A stretch of 37,154 nt of DNA. Origin: Candidatus Nomurabacteria bacterium. GTDB lineage: Bacteria; Patescibacteriota; Saccharimonadia; Saccharimonadales; Saccharimonadaceae. Shown here in pieces: positions 28,825-36,200 of the stretch; position 1 is the stretch's first letter, and each line of letters begins with the position of its first letter. The notes beneath the pieces are model-generated. The model had not been told where the DNA came from, did no database searches, and saw only the letters and a list, made by a program, of their open reading frames with translations. A program made the position numbers and the translations under genes. The stretch spans positions 1-37,154 of the forward strand of contig JAISJL010000028.1 of the NCBI GenBank assembly GCA_031261545.1, given 5' to 3'.

Positions 28825-30063
28825 TTGGACACGGCGAAGTATTCCACGATGCCTTTTCGATACAAATTGTCGCGTTTTAGCCTAAAACTGCGTAAAATCT
28901 ATCCGTTTCTCGGCGAATTATGTTCGCGAGTGGAGAAATGGAGGAGTGAAAAAACGGAGTTGGCGGCGACGGACGGACTACATTTGTATCTGAACGAGGC
29001 AAGGCTGGCGGAATTGCCAGAAGAGGGATTGAACTTTGTTTTGCTGCACGAATTGTTTCATATTGTGCTGCGACATCGTTTTCCCAAAAATCTACCGTTT
29101 TATGCAAAGCGGTATTGGAACATCGCGGCGGATTTGGTGGTGAATTGGCTGATATTGTCAATGCAAAGTGAGCTGAAAAATGCCGGTTTACCGGTTCAGC
29201 CGATTGCGGACACAGCTCTAACGACCGATAATCTGGCCAAAGACAATTCCGGCATAATTGCCAAGTCGTTCATTGCGCAAGCAGTGGGGCAGGGCGTTTT
29301 GACGGAAAATCCACCGCTGTTGGTTGAGCTGAAGTGGAAAGCATTTGAGTGCGTATTGCCGAATTTTGAGGCGTTTGCATTTGATTTGCTGGAAACCGAT
29401 GGCGCAACAGACGGAGAGGAGGCAAAAATCGAAGTTCTGTTCGCGGAATGCGAAAAAACGGCCGGCAAGGATGGCATGCCGCATCAACTGCGAGATTTAT
29501 GGCGGGAGATGGAAAAAGACAAGCTGCTGGATTGGTATTTGCTGCTCAAAAGATGGCTGGAAGGGGTTAAGGAAAGCGAAGAACAATGCTTTTCGACACC
29601 TGACAAACGGTTGCTTTATAGCGGTATGATACTGCCTGGCTACGAGCAAGATGCTGGCACAGAGTTGAATCGTGCGCTGGTCGTGTTGGATGTCAGTAGT
29701 TCCGTCAACCGTGAGGAATTGCTGAAACTAGTATGGCAGATTGCGGACGTTTTGGCTCAGCTGGAGTTCGCGGGCGAAATCCTGTCTTTTGGTAGCGGAG
29801 TTTACCAAGAAGCGAAGTTAAGCAACAAAGCCTCGCTCAAAAGTTTCATTGACGAACTGAAAGTTGGCGGTGGAACAGATTGGGGCGAAGTAGTGCGACA
29901 CATCCAGCGGGAAAAGCTGGGAACGAGCGTGGTAATCGTCTTTACCGACGGTTATTTCTATAGTTTCGACAAAGGCTTGCAAAATGTGGTTTTTATCACG
30001 TTGGACGAGTCGCCGTCGGAGCTGCAAAACCTTGGCAAAGTAATCCAAATCAACCAAAACTAA
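28825..30063 (+). CDS. Metallopeptidase-like protein with C-terminal VWA domain (DUF2201-type)
   Basis: This 412-residue protein has two parts. The N-terminal putative zinc-metallopeptidase domain has HELFH (His75, Glu76, His79) and a downstream AADLVVN (around 101-107) that may supply the third ligand. The C-terminal von Willebrand A-like domain begins ALVVLDVSSSV, with a MIDAS DxSxS at 289-293, and continues with FTDGY. This pairing is the known DUF2201/VWA-like arrangement found next to MoxR ATPases. TTG 28825 is chosen because AGGAGGTGA stands 4-12 nt before it; an in-frame ATG at 28726 would add 33 residues encoded by the leader hairpin. It is the first gene of a three-gene operon. Confidence 0.85.
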   Translation: MDTAKYSTMPFRYKLSRFSLKLRKIYPFLGELCSRVEKWRSEKTELAATDGLHLYLNEARLAELPEEGLNFVLLHELFHIVLRHRFPKNLPFYAKRYWNIAADLVVNWLILSMQSELKNAGLPVQPIADTALTTDNLAKDNSGIIAKSFIAQAVGQGVLTENPPLLVELKWKAFECVLPNFEAFAFDLLETDGATDGEEAKIEVLFAECEKTAGKDGMPHQLRDLWREMEKDKLLDWYLLLKRWLEGVKESEEQCFSTPDKRLLYSGMILPGYEQDAGTELNRALVVLDVSSSVNREELLKLVWQIADVLAQLEFAGEILSFGSGVYQEAKLSNKASLKSFIDELKVGGGTDWGEVVRHIQREKLGTSVVIVFTDGYFYSFDKGLQNVVFITLDESPSELQNLGKVIQINQN

Positions 30064-30080
30064 AATAGGAGGAACTAAAA

Positions 30081-30746
30081 ATGACAAGTTACAAATTTGG
30101 AGCTGGCGGCTTCAGACTGGGCGAGCGCGTAGAAGTGAGAACTTCCGGCGTGCGTGGCGTATTGGTCGGAGAGGTGATTCACATCTCGGGTTGCAACACC
30201 TATCAGATAGCATTGCCAAACGGCAAAAAGAAGGACGAAACGCGACCGAAGATAGTGAATATTGACTATCTGTTGTTGCGGCGGCTGGAAGATACGGAGT
30301 CGATGGTGATGAGCCGCGATACGGAGCTGACAGATGAAAACTCGTTCGCTCCCAAAGGCACAGACATCAACAAGGAGTGGATTATGTCCAGCCTGAGCGT
30401 GCCAAAAGAGTGGATTCCTGAGGTCGATGAAGCCATCGGCGTGGAGGAAATGACGCTGAAACTGGGCATGGAGGTGTTTGACAAAGCCCACGGCTTACCG
30501 GTGATTGTGCAATATGCCTTCCGTGATTTATATTCCAAAGAGATAGAATACGGAGTTTCGGCATATTCGGGCATTGACGGCAAGGAAATCTTTACATCCT
30601 CGGGACGAGCATACCAGTTTATTCCACTCGAACTCAAGGTTGATGTTTACCCCGAGACGGGAGGCAAGACCGGACCGGCGTTCGAGGAGCATCGTTCTTC
30701 AGAATACGGCGGACACGAAGATTTGACTGAACGTAGTTTTGGCTAA
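30081..30746 (+). CDS. Unknown protein with two SH3/KOW-like modules, AAA+/VWA operon
   Basis: I do not recognise this 221-residue protein. It shows two similar stretches: RLGERVEVRTSGVRGVLVGE with IALPNGKKKD (about 12-75), and LKLGMEVFDKAHGLPVIVQ with IPLE near its end (about 133-195). Both have the G-x-V, turn, V-x-G/Q pattern of small SH3- or KOW-like beta barrels. They flank an acidic linker; the C-terminal 25 residues are polar. No signal or membrane segment. It lies between the metallopeptidase/VWA gene (17 nt) and the AAA+ gene (13 nt), each with AGGAGG, so it may be a substrate adaptor or the client. Inference only. Confidence 0.75.
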   Translation: MTSYKFGAGGFRLGERVEVRTSGVRGVLVGEVIHISGCNTYQIALPNGKKKDETRPKIVNIDYLLLRRLEDTESMVMSRDTELTDENSFAPKGTDINKEWIMSSLSVPKEWIPEVDEAIGVEEMTLKLGMEVFDKAHGLPVIVQYAFRDLYSKEIEYGVSAYSGIDGKEIFTSSGRAYQFIPLELKVDVYPETGGKTGPAFEEHRSSEYGGHEDLTERSFG

Positions 30747-30759
30747 GGAGGGATGAAAA

Positions 30760-31830
30760 ATGGCGATAACAATTCGTCAGTTTGGCGAAGCGGCAGCGGC
30801 GACCTTTGACCACAAGTTGAAGCGTTCGTTGATGGTGCTGGGGCCGACTGGAATAGGTAAGAGCGAAGTCATCCATCAGTTAGCGGAAGAGCGTAAGATG
30901 AAGGTGATAGACGTGCGGTTGCTGCTTTGGGCGTTGACTGACCTGAAAGGCGTGCCATATCCCGACGAGACGCACACTTTCACGAAATGGTTGCAAAATG
31001 ATGTCTTGCCGCAGATTGGGCGTGATGGTGAAAGCGGGATTTTGTTGCTGGAAGAGCTGGTCAGCGCGCCGAGAAGCGTGCAAGCGGCGGCCTACCAGTT
31101 GACACTTGACCGCAAAATTGGCGAGTACCAATTACCTGATGGCTGGTTTATACTGGCAACAGGCAACCGCGAGCAAGATGACGGGGTGTATGTGCGAATG
31201 CCAGCGCCTTTGGCCGACCGATTCGAAATCCACGAAGTGGAGACGGATTTCCAAGATTGGAAATCCCACGTAATATTACGTGGCTTAAACCCTGCGGTAG
31301 TCGGGTATTTGTCATCTGACCCGAATGCGTTGTATACCTTCACGCCGAACAGTGGCAAACTGGTGTTTGCCACTCCGCGCAGTTGGGTGGCTGTGGCTGA
31401 TTTGCTCGATTGCAGATTGAGCGGAAAGGCTTTGGCGGCCAAATGCGAGGCAAATGTCGGAGTCGATGAGGCAACCAAGTTCCTTGAATACTACAAAAAC
31501 ACCAAGAAACTACCCAACATTGAGATGGTGCTGAACGGTGGCTATGCCGGCGTGCATTTCTTGGAATCATTGGATGTTTATTATCTGCTAATCCAAAACT
31601 TTGTTTATGCGATAAACAATGAGGAAAAGCAGGGCAATGACATCTGGCGGAAGTATTCCGACAATAGCGTGGAGTTTTTGGCGGGGAGTGATAATTTTCC
31701 GCTGGAGCTCAAAAAGAGTTACGTTGACCAACTTTGCGAAGCGATTGAACCTGCGCGCGAATACCTGTTCAATGGTTCGCGTTCGCAAGCGATGTCGAGG
31801 TTGTTGCAAGAGTTGGAATATGTTAAGTAG
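30760..31830 (+). CDS. MoxR-like AAA+ ATPase
   Basis: The 356-residue protein has one AAA+ module: Walker A GPTGIGKS (28-35), Walker B ILLLEE (94-99), sensor 1 Asn136 (ATGNRE), and Arg154 in APLADRFE as candidate arginine finger. The helical lid and a C-terminal extension follow. MoxR-type ATPases act as chaperones that remodel or insert metal into partners carrying VWA domains; the VWA protein is encoded two genes upstream. Start ATG with AAGGAGG. After its stop an orphan TAGGAGG site is followed by a strong terminator. Confidence 0.9.
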   Translation: MAITIRQFGEAAAATFDHKLKRSLMVLGPTGIGKSEVIHQLAEERKMKVIDVRLLLWALTDLKGVPYPDETHTFTKWLQNDVLPQIGRDGESGILLLEELVSAPRSVQAAAYQLTLDRKIGEYQLPDGWFILATGNREQDDGVYVRMPAPLADRFEIHEVETDFQDWKSHVILRGLNPAVVGYLSSDPNALYTFTPNSGKLVFATPRSWVAVADLLDCRLSGKALAAKCEANVGVDEATKFLEYYKNTKKLPNIEMVLNGGYAGVHFLESLDVYYLLIQNFVYAINNEEKQGNDIWRKYSDNSVEFLAGSDNFPLELKKSYVDQLCEAIEPAREYLFNGSRSQAMSRLLQELEYVK

Positions 31831-31855
31831 GAGGATTTTTCGTTATTTTATTGTT

Positions 31856-31886
31856 AGTCCCGTAAGTTTTTACTTACGGGACTTTC
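31856..31886 (+). terminator. Strong intrinsic terminator of the AAA+/VWA operon
   Basis: AGTCCCGTAAGT (31856-31867) and ACTTACGGGACT (31872-31883) form a perfect 12-bp stem with a TTTT loop, followed by TTC. The T-tract is short, but the stem is the most stable in the window. Confidence 0.75.
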
Positions 31887-31905
31887 ATCGGTTAACATAT
31901 TGAAA

Positions 31906-32012
31906 GCGCTTTTCACAACCATAATTTCCAAGATACCGTTACACGCCGGGAACCTTCGGTTCTCGGGTTGCACTTCGCCTTTAGTATCTTGGAAATTAGG
32001 TTGTGAGCGCGC
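31906..32012. repeat. Intergenic palindromic element, family 2, complete copy
   Basis: The left end GCGCTTTTCACAACC with ATAATTTCCAAGATAC (31906-31936) is mirrored by GTATCTTGGAAATTAGG with TTGTGAGCGCGC (31984-32012). The interior holds GGGAACC/GGTTCTC hairpin bases and a TTGCACTTCGCCTTTAG stretch that recurs, slightly changed, inside the element at 34726-34852. The element separates converging MoxR and cysS genes. Confidence 0.8.
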
Positions 32013-32019
32013 TTTTATG

Positions 32020-33567
32020 TTATTTATACTCCCAAATCGTTCCGTCGTCTGTGTCGCGCAAAACCACGCCGTATGTTTCGGTGATTTGGTCGCGGAGTTG
32101 GTCGGAGAGTTGCCAGTTTTTGCTGGTTCGGGCGGCTTCGCGGTCCTTTATGAGATTATAGGCTTCATCTTGCAGGTTGGGGGTGGAGTTTAATAGATTT
32201 AGACCCAACAAATCGTCGATGAATTGCCAAAAGTCAAGCGCCTTCGACGCAGATAATCCGCCGTTACACGCGGCTTCGTCGCTGCGAGGATTATTGGGGT
32301 TTTGATAGATTTTTGGCATTAGTTCGTCGATTTTGGCGATGGTTTGGGCAGAGGTGAGGTTGTTATTGACACCTTCAAGAATAGGATTGGTAAAATCACC
32401 AACCATCATCTCGTGTTCGGCGCTCCGGGCCGCTTGGCCAAGTCTTACCGGCCCCTCAATGAGATTGGGCGATTTTACCTGCCATCTGAGCGCGGCAAAA
32501 TTGCGCCATTTGGTCAGGAGTTGGTGGGCGGCGGCGAGGTTTTCCCAAGAAAAGTTGCGTTCAGAGGAAAAGTGACCTTGAAGAACCCACATGCGATAGT
32601 CCATATAGTTGTAACCCTTTTGTTCCAAATCGTAAAAGGTGAGGATATTACCCTTGCTTTTGCTGATTTTGGCGCCGTCGATGGTGATGAAGTTGTTGTG
32701 AAGCCAATAATTTGCCAAAATTTTGCCAAAGGCCGCTTCACTTTGGGCGATTTCGTTGGTGTGGTGGACAGGGATGTGGTCGATGCCGCCGGTGTGGATG
32801 TCGATTGTTTCGCCGAGGAGGGAATGGATGATACAGGAGCATTCGATGTGCCAACCAGGGTAGCCAAGGATAGCGCCAGTTTCATCTGTGGCTAAATCTT
32901 TTTGGTTTATGGCTGTAAAATCGAGAAGATCTTTGATGTCATCTGGCAAGGGCCATTGCATGGCGTGATCTTCGTGCTTCGCGATAAACTTCCAGAGAGC
33001 AAAATCGCTCAGATGGCGCTTCTGGGCGTTAAAATCAACGCGTGCGCCAGCTTCAAGGCCCTTTAAGTCCAGATGACCGAAATCGGCGTAGCGAGGGAAT
33101 TTGCTGGTGTCGTAATAGATGCCGTCGGTAGTGGTGTAGGCATAGCCCTTTTCCGTTAGGGTCTTAATCATCTGTAAATCCTCGAAAATGTAATCCGTGG
33201 CTTTGGCGATGGCGACGGGTTCGGTGCAGTTCAACCCGCGAAAATGACGCAGAAAGTCATCTGTGAAGAACTCGGCTATTTGCCAAACGGTTTTTTGTTG
33301 CTTTTTGGCGGATTTTTCCATTTTGTCTTGACCTTCGTCCGAATCTGATGTCAGATGCCCGACATCTGTGAGGTTCATGACGCGCTTGACACGATAGCCG
33401 TTTAATTGTAGAGTGCGCACCAATAAGTCCCAATAAACATAGGCGGTGAAATTGCCAATGTGAGCGAAGTCGTAAACCGTTGGTCCACAGGTATAGATTT
33501 TGACCTCGTTTTGGTCGATAGGCTTAAAATCGTCGATTTGACGGGTTAGAGTATTAAAAAAGCGCAT
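32020..33567 (-). CDS. cysS: Cysteinyl-tRNA synthetase with palindrome-encoded insertions
   Basis: The 515-residue class I synthetase has YTCGPTVYDFAHIGNF (zinc Cys and HIGH-equivalent), HIECSCIIHSLLG and DIHTGGIDHIPVHHTNE (further zinc ligands), and KISKSKGN (KMSKS). ATG 33567 is preferred: it follows the permease stop by one base, and the longer frame to 33669 overlaps that gene. Toward the C terminus, residues about 422-444 are encoded by a REP-like palindrome (32252-32294 and flank), adding a Pro/Ser/Ala/Gly-rich stretch. A second inverted repeat (32408-32465) encodes EGPVRLGQAARSAEHEM nearby. Both lie in the variable helical region before the C-terminal domain, where insertions are likely tolerated. 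Confidence 0.94.
   Translation of the reverse strand: MRFFNTLTRQIDDFKPIDQNEVKIYTCGPTVYDFAHIGNFTAYVYWDLLVRTLQLNGYRVKRVMNLTDVGHLTSDSDEGQDKMEKSAKKQQKTVWQIAEFFTDDFLRHFRGLNCTEPVAIAKATDYIFEDLQMIKTLTEKGYAYTTTDGIYYDTSKFPRYADFGHLDLKGLEAGARVDFNAQKRHLSDFALWKFIAKHEDHAMQWPLPDDIKDLLDFTAINQKDLATDETGAILGYPGWHIECSCIIHSLLGETIDIHTGGIDHIPVHHTNEIAQSEAAFGKILANYWLHNNFITIDGAKISKSKGNILTFYDLEQKGYNYMDYRMWVLQGHFSSERNFSWENLAAAHQLLTKWRNFAALRWQVKSPNLIEGPVRLGQAARSAEHEMMVGDFTNPILEGVNNNLTSAQTIAKIDELMPKIYQNPNNPRSDEAACNGGLSASKALDFWQFIDDLLGLNLLNSTPNLQDEAYNLIKDREAARTSKNWQLSDQLRDQITETYGVVLRDTDDGTIWEYK
32252..32294. repeat. REP-like palindrome, copy 3, in frame within cysS
   Basis: GATAATCC (32252-32259) pairs with AGGATTAT (32287-32294). 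The sequence ATAATCCGCCGTTACACGCG is the same as in copy 2 at 19312, and likeness extends left through ACGCAG and AAAAGTCAAGCG. It is read through by cysS without stop or frameshift. Confidence 0.85.
32408..32465. repeat. Second inverted repeat within cysS
   Basis: ATCTC (32408-32412) pairs with GAGAT (32461-32465), and GGGCCG (32427-32432) with CGGCCC (32449-32454), around a TTGGCCAA palindrome. GC content is higher than in the flanking codons. It may be another, older palindromic insertion; no second copy was found. Confidence 0.45.
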
Positions 33568-33568
33568 G

Positions 33569-34678
33569 CTAGGACTTCCTGCGAACGGCCTTTTTGACTT
33601 TGGCGCCGTATTCTTCGTAGATGACCCTGAGGCAGTTGACAATTGGCACGGCCAAGATGCCGCCGACAATGCCGTTCATGAAAAGACCGATAGTGATGGC
33701 GATGAGGACGACTAGGGCTGGTAAATCCGAGCGGTTGGCGTGGATTTTGGGGACGATGATGTTGTTTTCGATCTGTTGATAAATGAAGTAGACGGCGACG
33801 AAGATGATGGCGGCAGGAAGGCTGTTGAACGCCAGCAAAATGCCCGCGATGATGGTACCGATGGTGGCGCCGAACATGGGGATGAGACACATAATACCCA
33901 TGAGTAACCCCAGAGGTAGGCAGAGGTAGATTGGCACACCAGTGAAGATGGAGATGACAAAAATGAGTATGACGCTGAAAAGAGCGTCAATGAGGGCGAC
34001 TGTCAACTGACCGTTGACGTAGTTGGAGATGGCTTTGGACATGCGACTGAGGGTGCGCTGGAGTTTGGTTGAGGCCTCGCTGCCGGATTGTTTAGCCCAG
34101 AATTGATCCATGAGGGGTGAACCGTCGGCCAAAAAGAGGTAGGTTAAGACAACAACGAGGAAAACTGACGCCAAAACCGAGAAAAACGAGCCGGCGCCGC
34201 TGATGAAACCAGTCTGGAAGTCGTTGGCGATGCCGTTGATGGAGCTTTGCGCGCTGACGACGATGTCTTGGAGGAACTCGCCCAGACCGTGACCATTAGC
34301 GAAGTCGTATAGGGCGCCAAGTTTGGAGTCGGCAGAGGCGATGATGTCGGGCATGGAGGTGATGAAAGTGCCGGTTTGTCGGATGATGGCTGGGACGATG
34401 ATAGCGAGAAGACCGCCGAGGACGATGATAACCATGAGATATGACAGGGTGACTGCCAGTTTGCGGCGTTTTTTATGGGTGCCGGATAAGATGTGGGATA
34501 ATTTTGAGACTATTGGGTTGAGAGCGACGGCAAAGAAAATGGCAGTCAAAACGATGCCCAAACCGACACGCATTGACCAAAGCAACCCGCCAACCGCCAA
34601 AAAACCGATGACAACCAACCAAAAACGAATAAATGTCCATGTGTCGATTTTGATGATAACTTGTTTTTCGTCGTTCAT
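33569..34678 (-). CDS. AI-2E/PerM family permease
   Basis: This 369-residue membrane protein has about eight hydrophobic segments in the family's plan: two near the N terminus (about 12-45), one at about 60-85, a central soluble-looking stretch (DIIASADSKLGALYDFANG), and a C-terminal bundle including the conserved VPIYLCLPLGLLMGIMCLIPMFG-like region and QQIENNIIVPKI. The family includes TqsA-type exporters and Na+/H+ antiporters; substrate cannot be inferred. ATG 34678 is chosen because a -10 box ends 6 nt before it; the 22 residues upstream would lie within the promoter. It is followed within 2 nt by cysS. Confidence 0.9.
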   Translation of the reverse strand: MNDEKQVIIKIDTWTFIRFWLVVIGFLAVGGLLWSMRVGLGIVLTAIFFAVALNPIVSKLSHILSGTHKKRRKLAVTLSYLMVIIVLGGLLAIIVPAIIRQTGTFITSMPDIIASADSKLGALYDFANGHGLGEFLQDIVVSAQSSINGIANDFQTGFISGAGSFFSVLASVFLVVVLTYLFLADGSPLMDQFWAKQSGSEASTKLQRTLSRMSKAISNYVNGQLTVALIDALFSVILIFVISIFTGVPIYLCLPLGLLMGIMCLIPMFGATIGTIIAGILLAFNSLPAAIIFVAVYFIYQQIENNIIVPKIHANRSDLPALVVLIAITIGLFMNGIVGGILAVPIVNCLRVIYEEYGAKVKKAVRRKS

Positions 34679-34684
34679 ACTAAT

Positions 34685-34713
34685 ATAATAGCATATTATT
34701 CTTGAAAATGTAA
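34685..34713 (-). promoter_or_regulatory. Permease-cysS promoter, predicted leaderless
   Basis: Minus strand TTACAT (34713-34708), a 17-nt spacer and TATTAT (34690-34685), 6 nt before ATG 34678. Boxes are moderate matches. Confidence 0.55.
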
Positions 34714-34725
34714 CCCCCTGAAGAA

Positions 34726-34852
34726 TCATTATTTCGCTCTCCAAAACCTAATTCCAAACAGGCCATCTTATCTTGAAAAGAAGCTGGGAACGTGATACAT
34801 TGCAACTCGTCTTTAGCCTGTTTGCGAATTAGGTTTTGGAGAGCGAAAATGA
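34726..34852. repeat. Long palindromic element between divergent promoters
   Basis: The 38-nt left arm (34726-34763, including CGCTCTCCAAAACCTAATTC) is matched almost perfectly by the right arm (34816-34852). The loop holds CTGGGAACG and TTGCAACTCGTCTTTAG, related to the interior of the element at 31906. It fills the gap between the permease and trigger-factor promoters and could extrude as a cruciform. Confidence 0.85.
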
Positions 34853-34877
34853 TTTGTGAGGGGCTACAAATCATATA

Positions 34878-34906
34878 TTGAAAAAAACCTTGCAATGTGT
34901 TAAGAT
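34878..34906 (+). promoter_or_regulatory. Trigger-factor promoter, predicted leaderless
   Basis: TTGAAA (34878-34883), a 17-nt spacer and TAAGAT (34901-34906), 9 nt before ATG 34916. No Shine-Dalgarno site. Confidence 0.65.
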
Positions 34907-34915
34907 AGGGGTATT

Positions 34916-36187
34916 ATGAAACTAAATAAGCAAGAAATCAGCAAGACTAGGTGGGAATACGAGGCAATTTTTGACGAGGCGGAGGTGGCAGAGGCGAAGG
35001 CGCGTATTTTGGAGAAATTGGCGCCGAATGTGAAGGTGGACGGCTTCCGCAAGGGCAAGGCGCCGCTGGTGATGGTGGAGAATCGCGTGAACCAGATGGA
35101 ATTGTGGCAAGATGTGATGGAAAGTTTGGTTAACGATTTGATGTTTGAGCAGATCCGCAAGGACAGTTTGGCGATCTATAACCCAGAAGTTGTCCCAGAT
35201 GACGGCAAGATCAAAAACGCTCAGCCAACGGTCAAGATTGCCTTTGACGTGGTGCCAAATGTGGAATTGACGGATTACAAAAAGTTAAAGGTTAAGTTTG
35301 CGGAACCAAAGGTTGAGGCAAAGGATGTTGACGAACTGATTGACACGATTTTGACAGAGAAAGCCAATCCGGTGGAGGCGAAGCGTGAAATCAAAGATGG
35401 CGACATTGCGGTGATTGATTTTGTGGGCAAAAAGGACGGCAAACCGTTCAAGAACGGCACAGCGAAGAATTACCAGTTGAAAATTGGCAGTCATCAGTTT
35501 ATTGAGGGCTTTGAGGAGGGCATTGTCGGGCATCTTAAAGGAGATAAGTTTGAGCTGACATTGAAGTTTCCGGAGAATTATTTTGAAGTGGAGTTGGCGG
35601 GCAAGCCGGTGGTGTTTGAGGTGGAATTGAAGAAAGTTTTGGAGCTAAAAAAGCCGGAATTAACAAATGAACTGACGAAGAAACTTTGGGGCAAAGATTT
35701 GGCTGAGTTTAAGGCAGAAGTGGAAAAATCACTTACGGCGCAAAAAACCGCCGAAGCCAAGCAGAAACTACTGGGCGAAATCTTGAAGGAATTGCGGAAA
35801 AAAGCGAAATTACAGATTCCAGAGAAGATTAAAGAGGGGCAAATTGCTTCGTCGAAAGCGGCTTTGGAGAATCATCTGAAAAATCAAGGCTTGACGCTAG
35901 AAGGCGTGGCAAAGATGAGCAATCTGACACCGGAAGAGATGGACAAAAAACAAGCAGAAGAGGCGGTGGAAATCTTGGAAAACGAGCTGGTTATTGAGCA
36001 ATTGGCGAAGGATTTGGCGATTGAAATACCAGATGAGGACATCAAGATGTATCACGAGATGGCGCACGGGGGATATGACCACAAACCGGAGAAATTGCGC
36101 AAGGGCAGCAGCGAGTGGGGTCAGATTAGCCACAGATTGTCGCAGGAACAAGTGGCGAGGACAATTTTGGAGTTTTTTGTAAAATAA
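34916..36187 (+). CDS. tig: Trigger factor
   Basis: This 423-residue ribosome-associated folding chaperone and peptidyl-prolyl isomerase has the ribosome-docking signature GFRKGKAP at residues 43-50. A FKBP-type PPIase domain follows at about 150-240 (GDIAVIDFVGKKDGKPF, IEGFEEGIVG, KFPENY), then a long helical Lys/Glu-rich chaperone domain. Length and domain order are standard. The start is fixed by the promoter 9 nt upstream. A membrane-protein gene begins 13 nt after its stop. Confidence 0.96.
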   Translation: MKLNKQEISKTRWEYEAIFDEAEVAEAKARILEKLAPNVKVDGFRKGKAPLVMVENRVNQMELWQDVMESLVNDLMFEQIRKDSLAIYNPEVVPDDGKIKNAQPTVKIAFDVVPNVELTDYKKLKVKFAEPKVEAKDVDELIDTILTEKANPVEAKREIKDGDIAVIDFVGKKDGKPFKNGTAKNYQLKIGSHQFIEGFEEGIVGHLKGDKFELTLKFPENYFEVELAGKPVVFEVELKKVLELKKPELTNELTKKLWGKDLAEFKAEVEKSLTAQKTAEAKQKLLGEILKELRKKAKLQIPEKIKEGQIASSKAALENHLKNQGLTLEGVAKMSNLTPEEMDKKQAEEAVEILENELVIEQLAKDLAIEIPDEDIKMYHEMAHGGYDHKPEKLRKGSSEWGQISHRLSQEQVARTILEFFVK

Positions 36188-36200
36188 GAGGGGGCGATAG

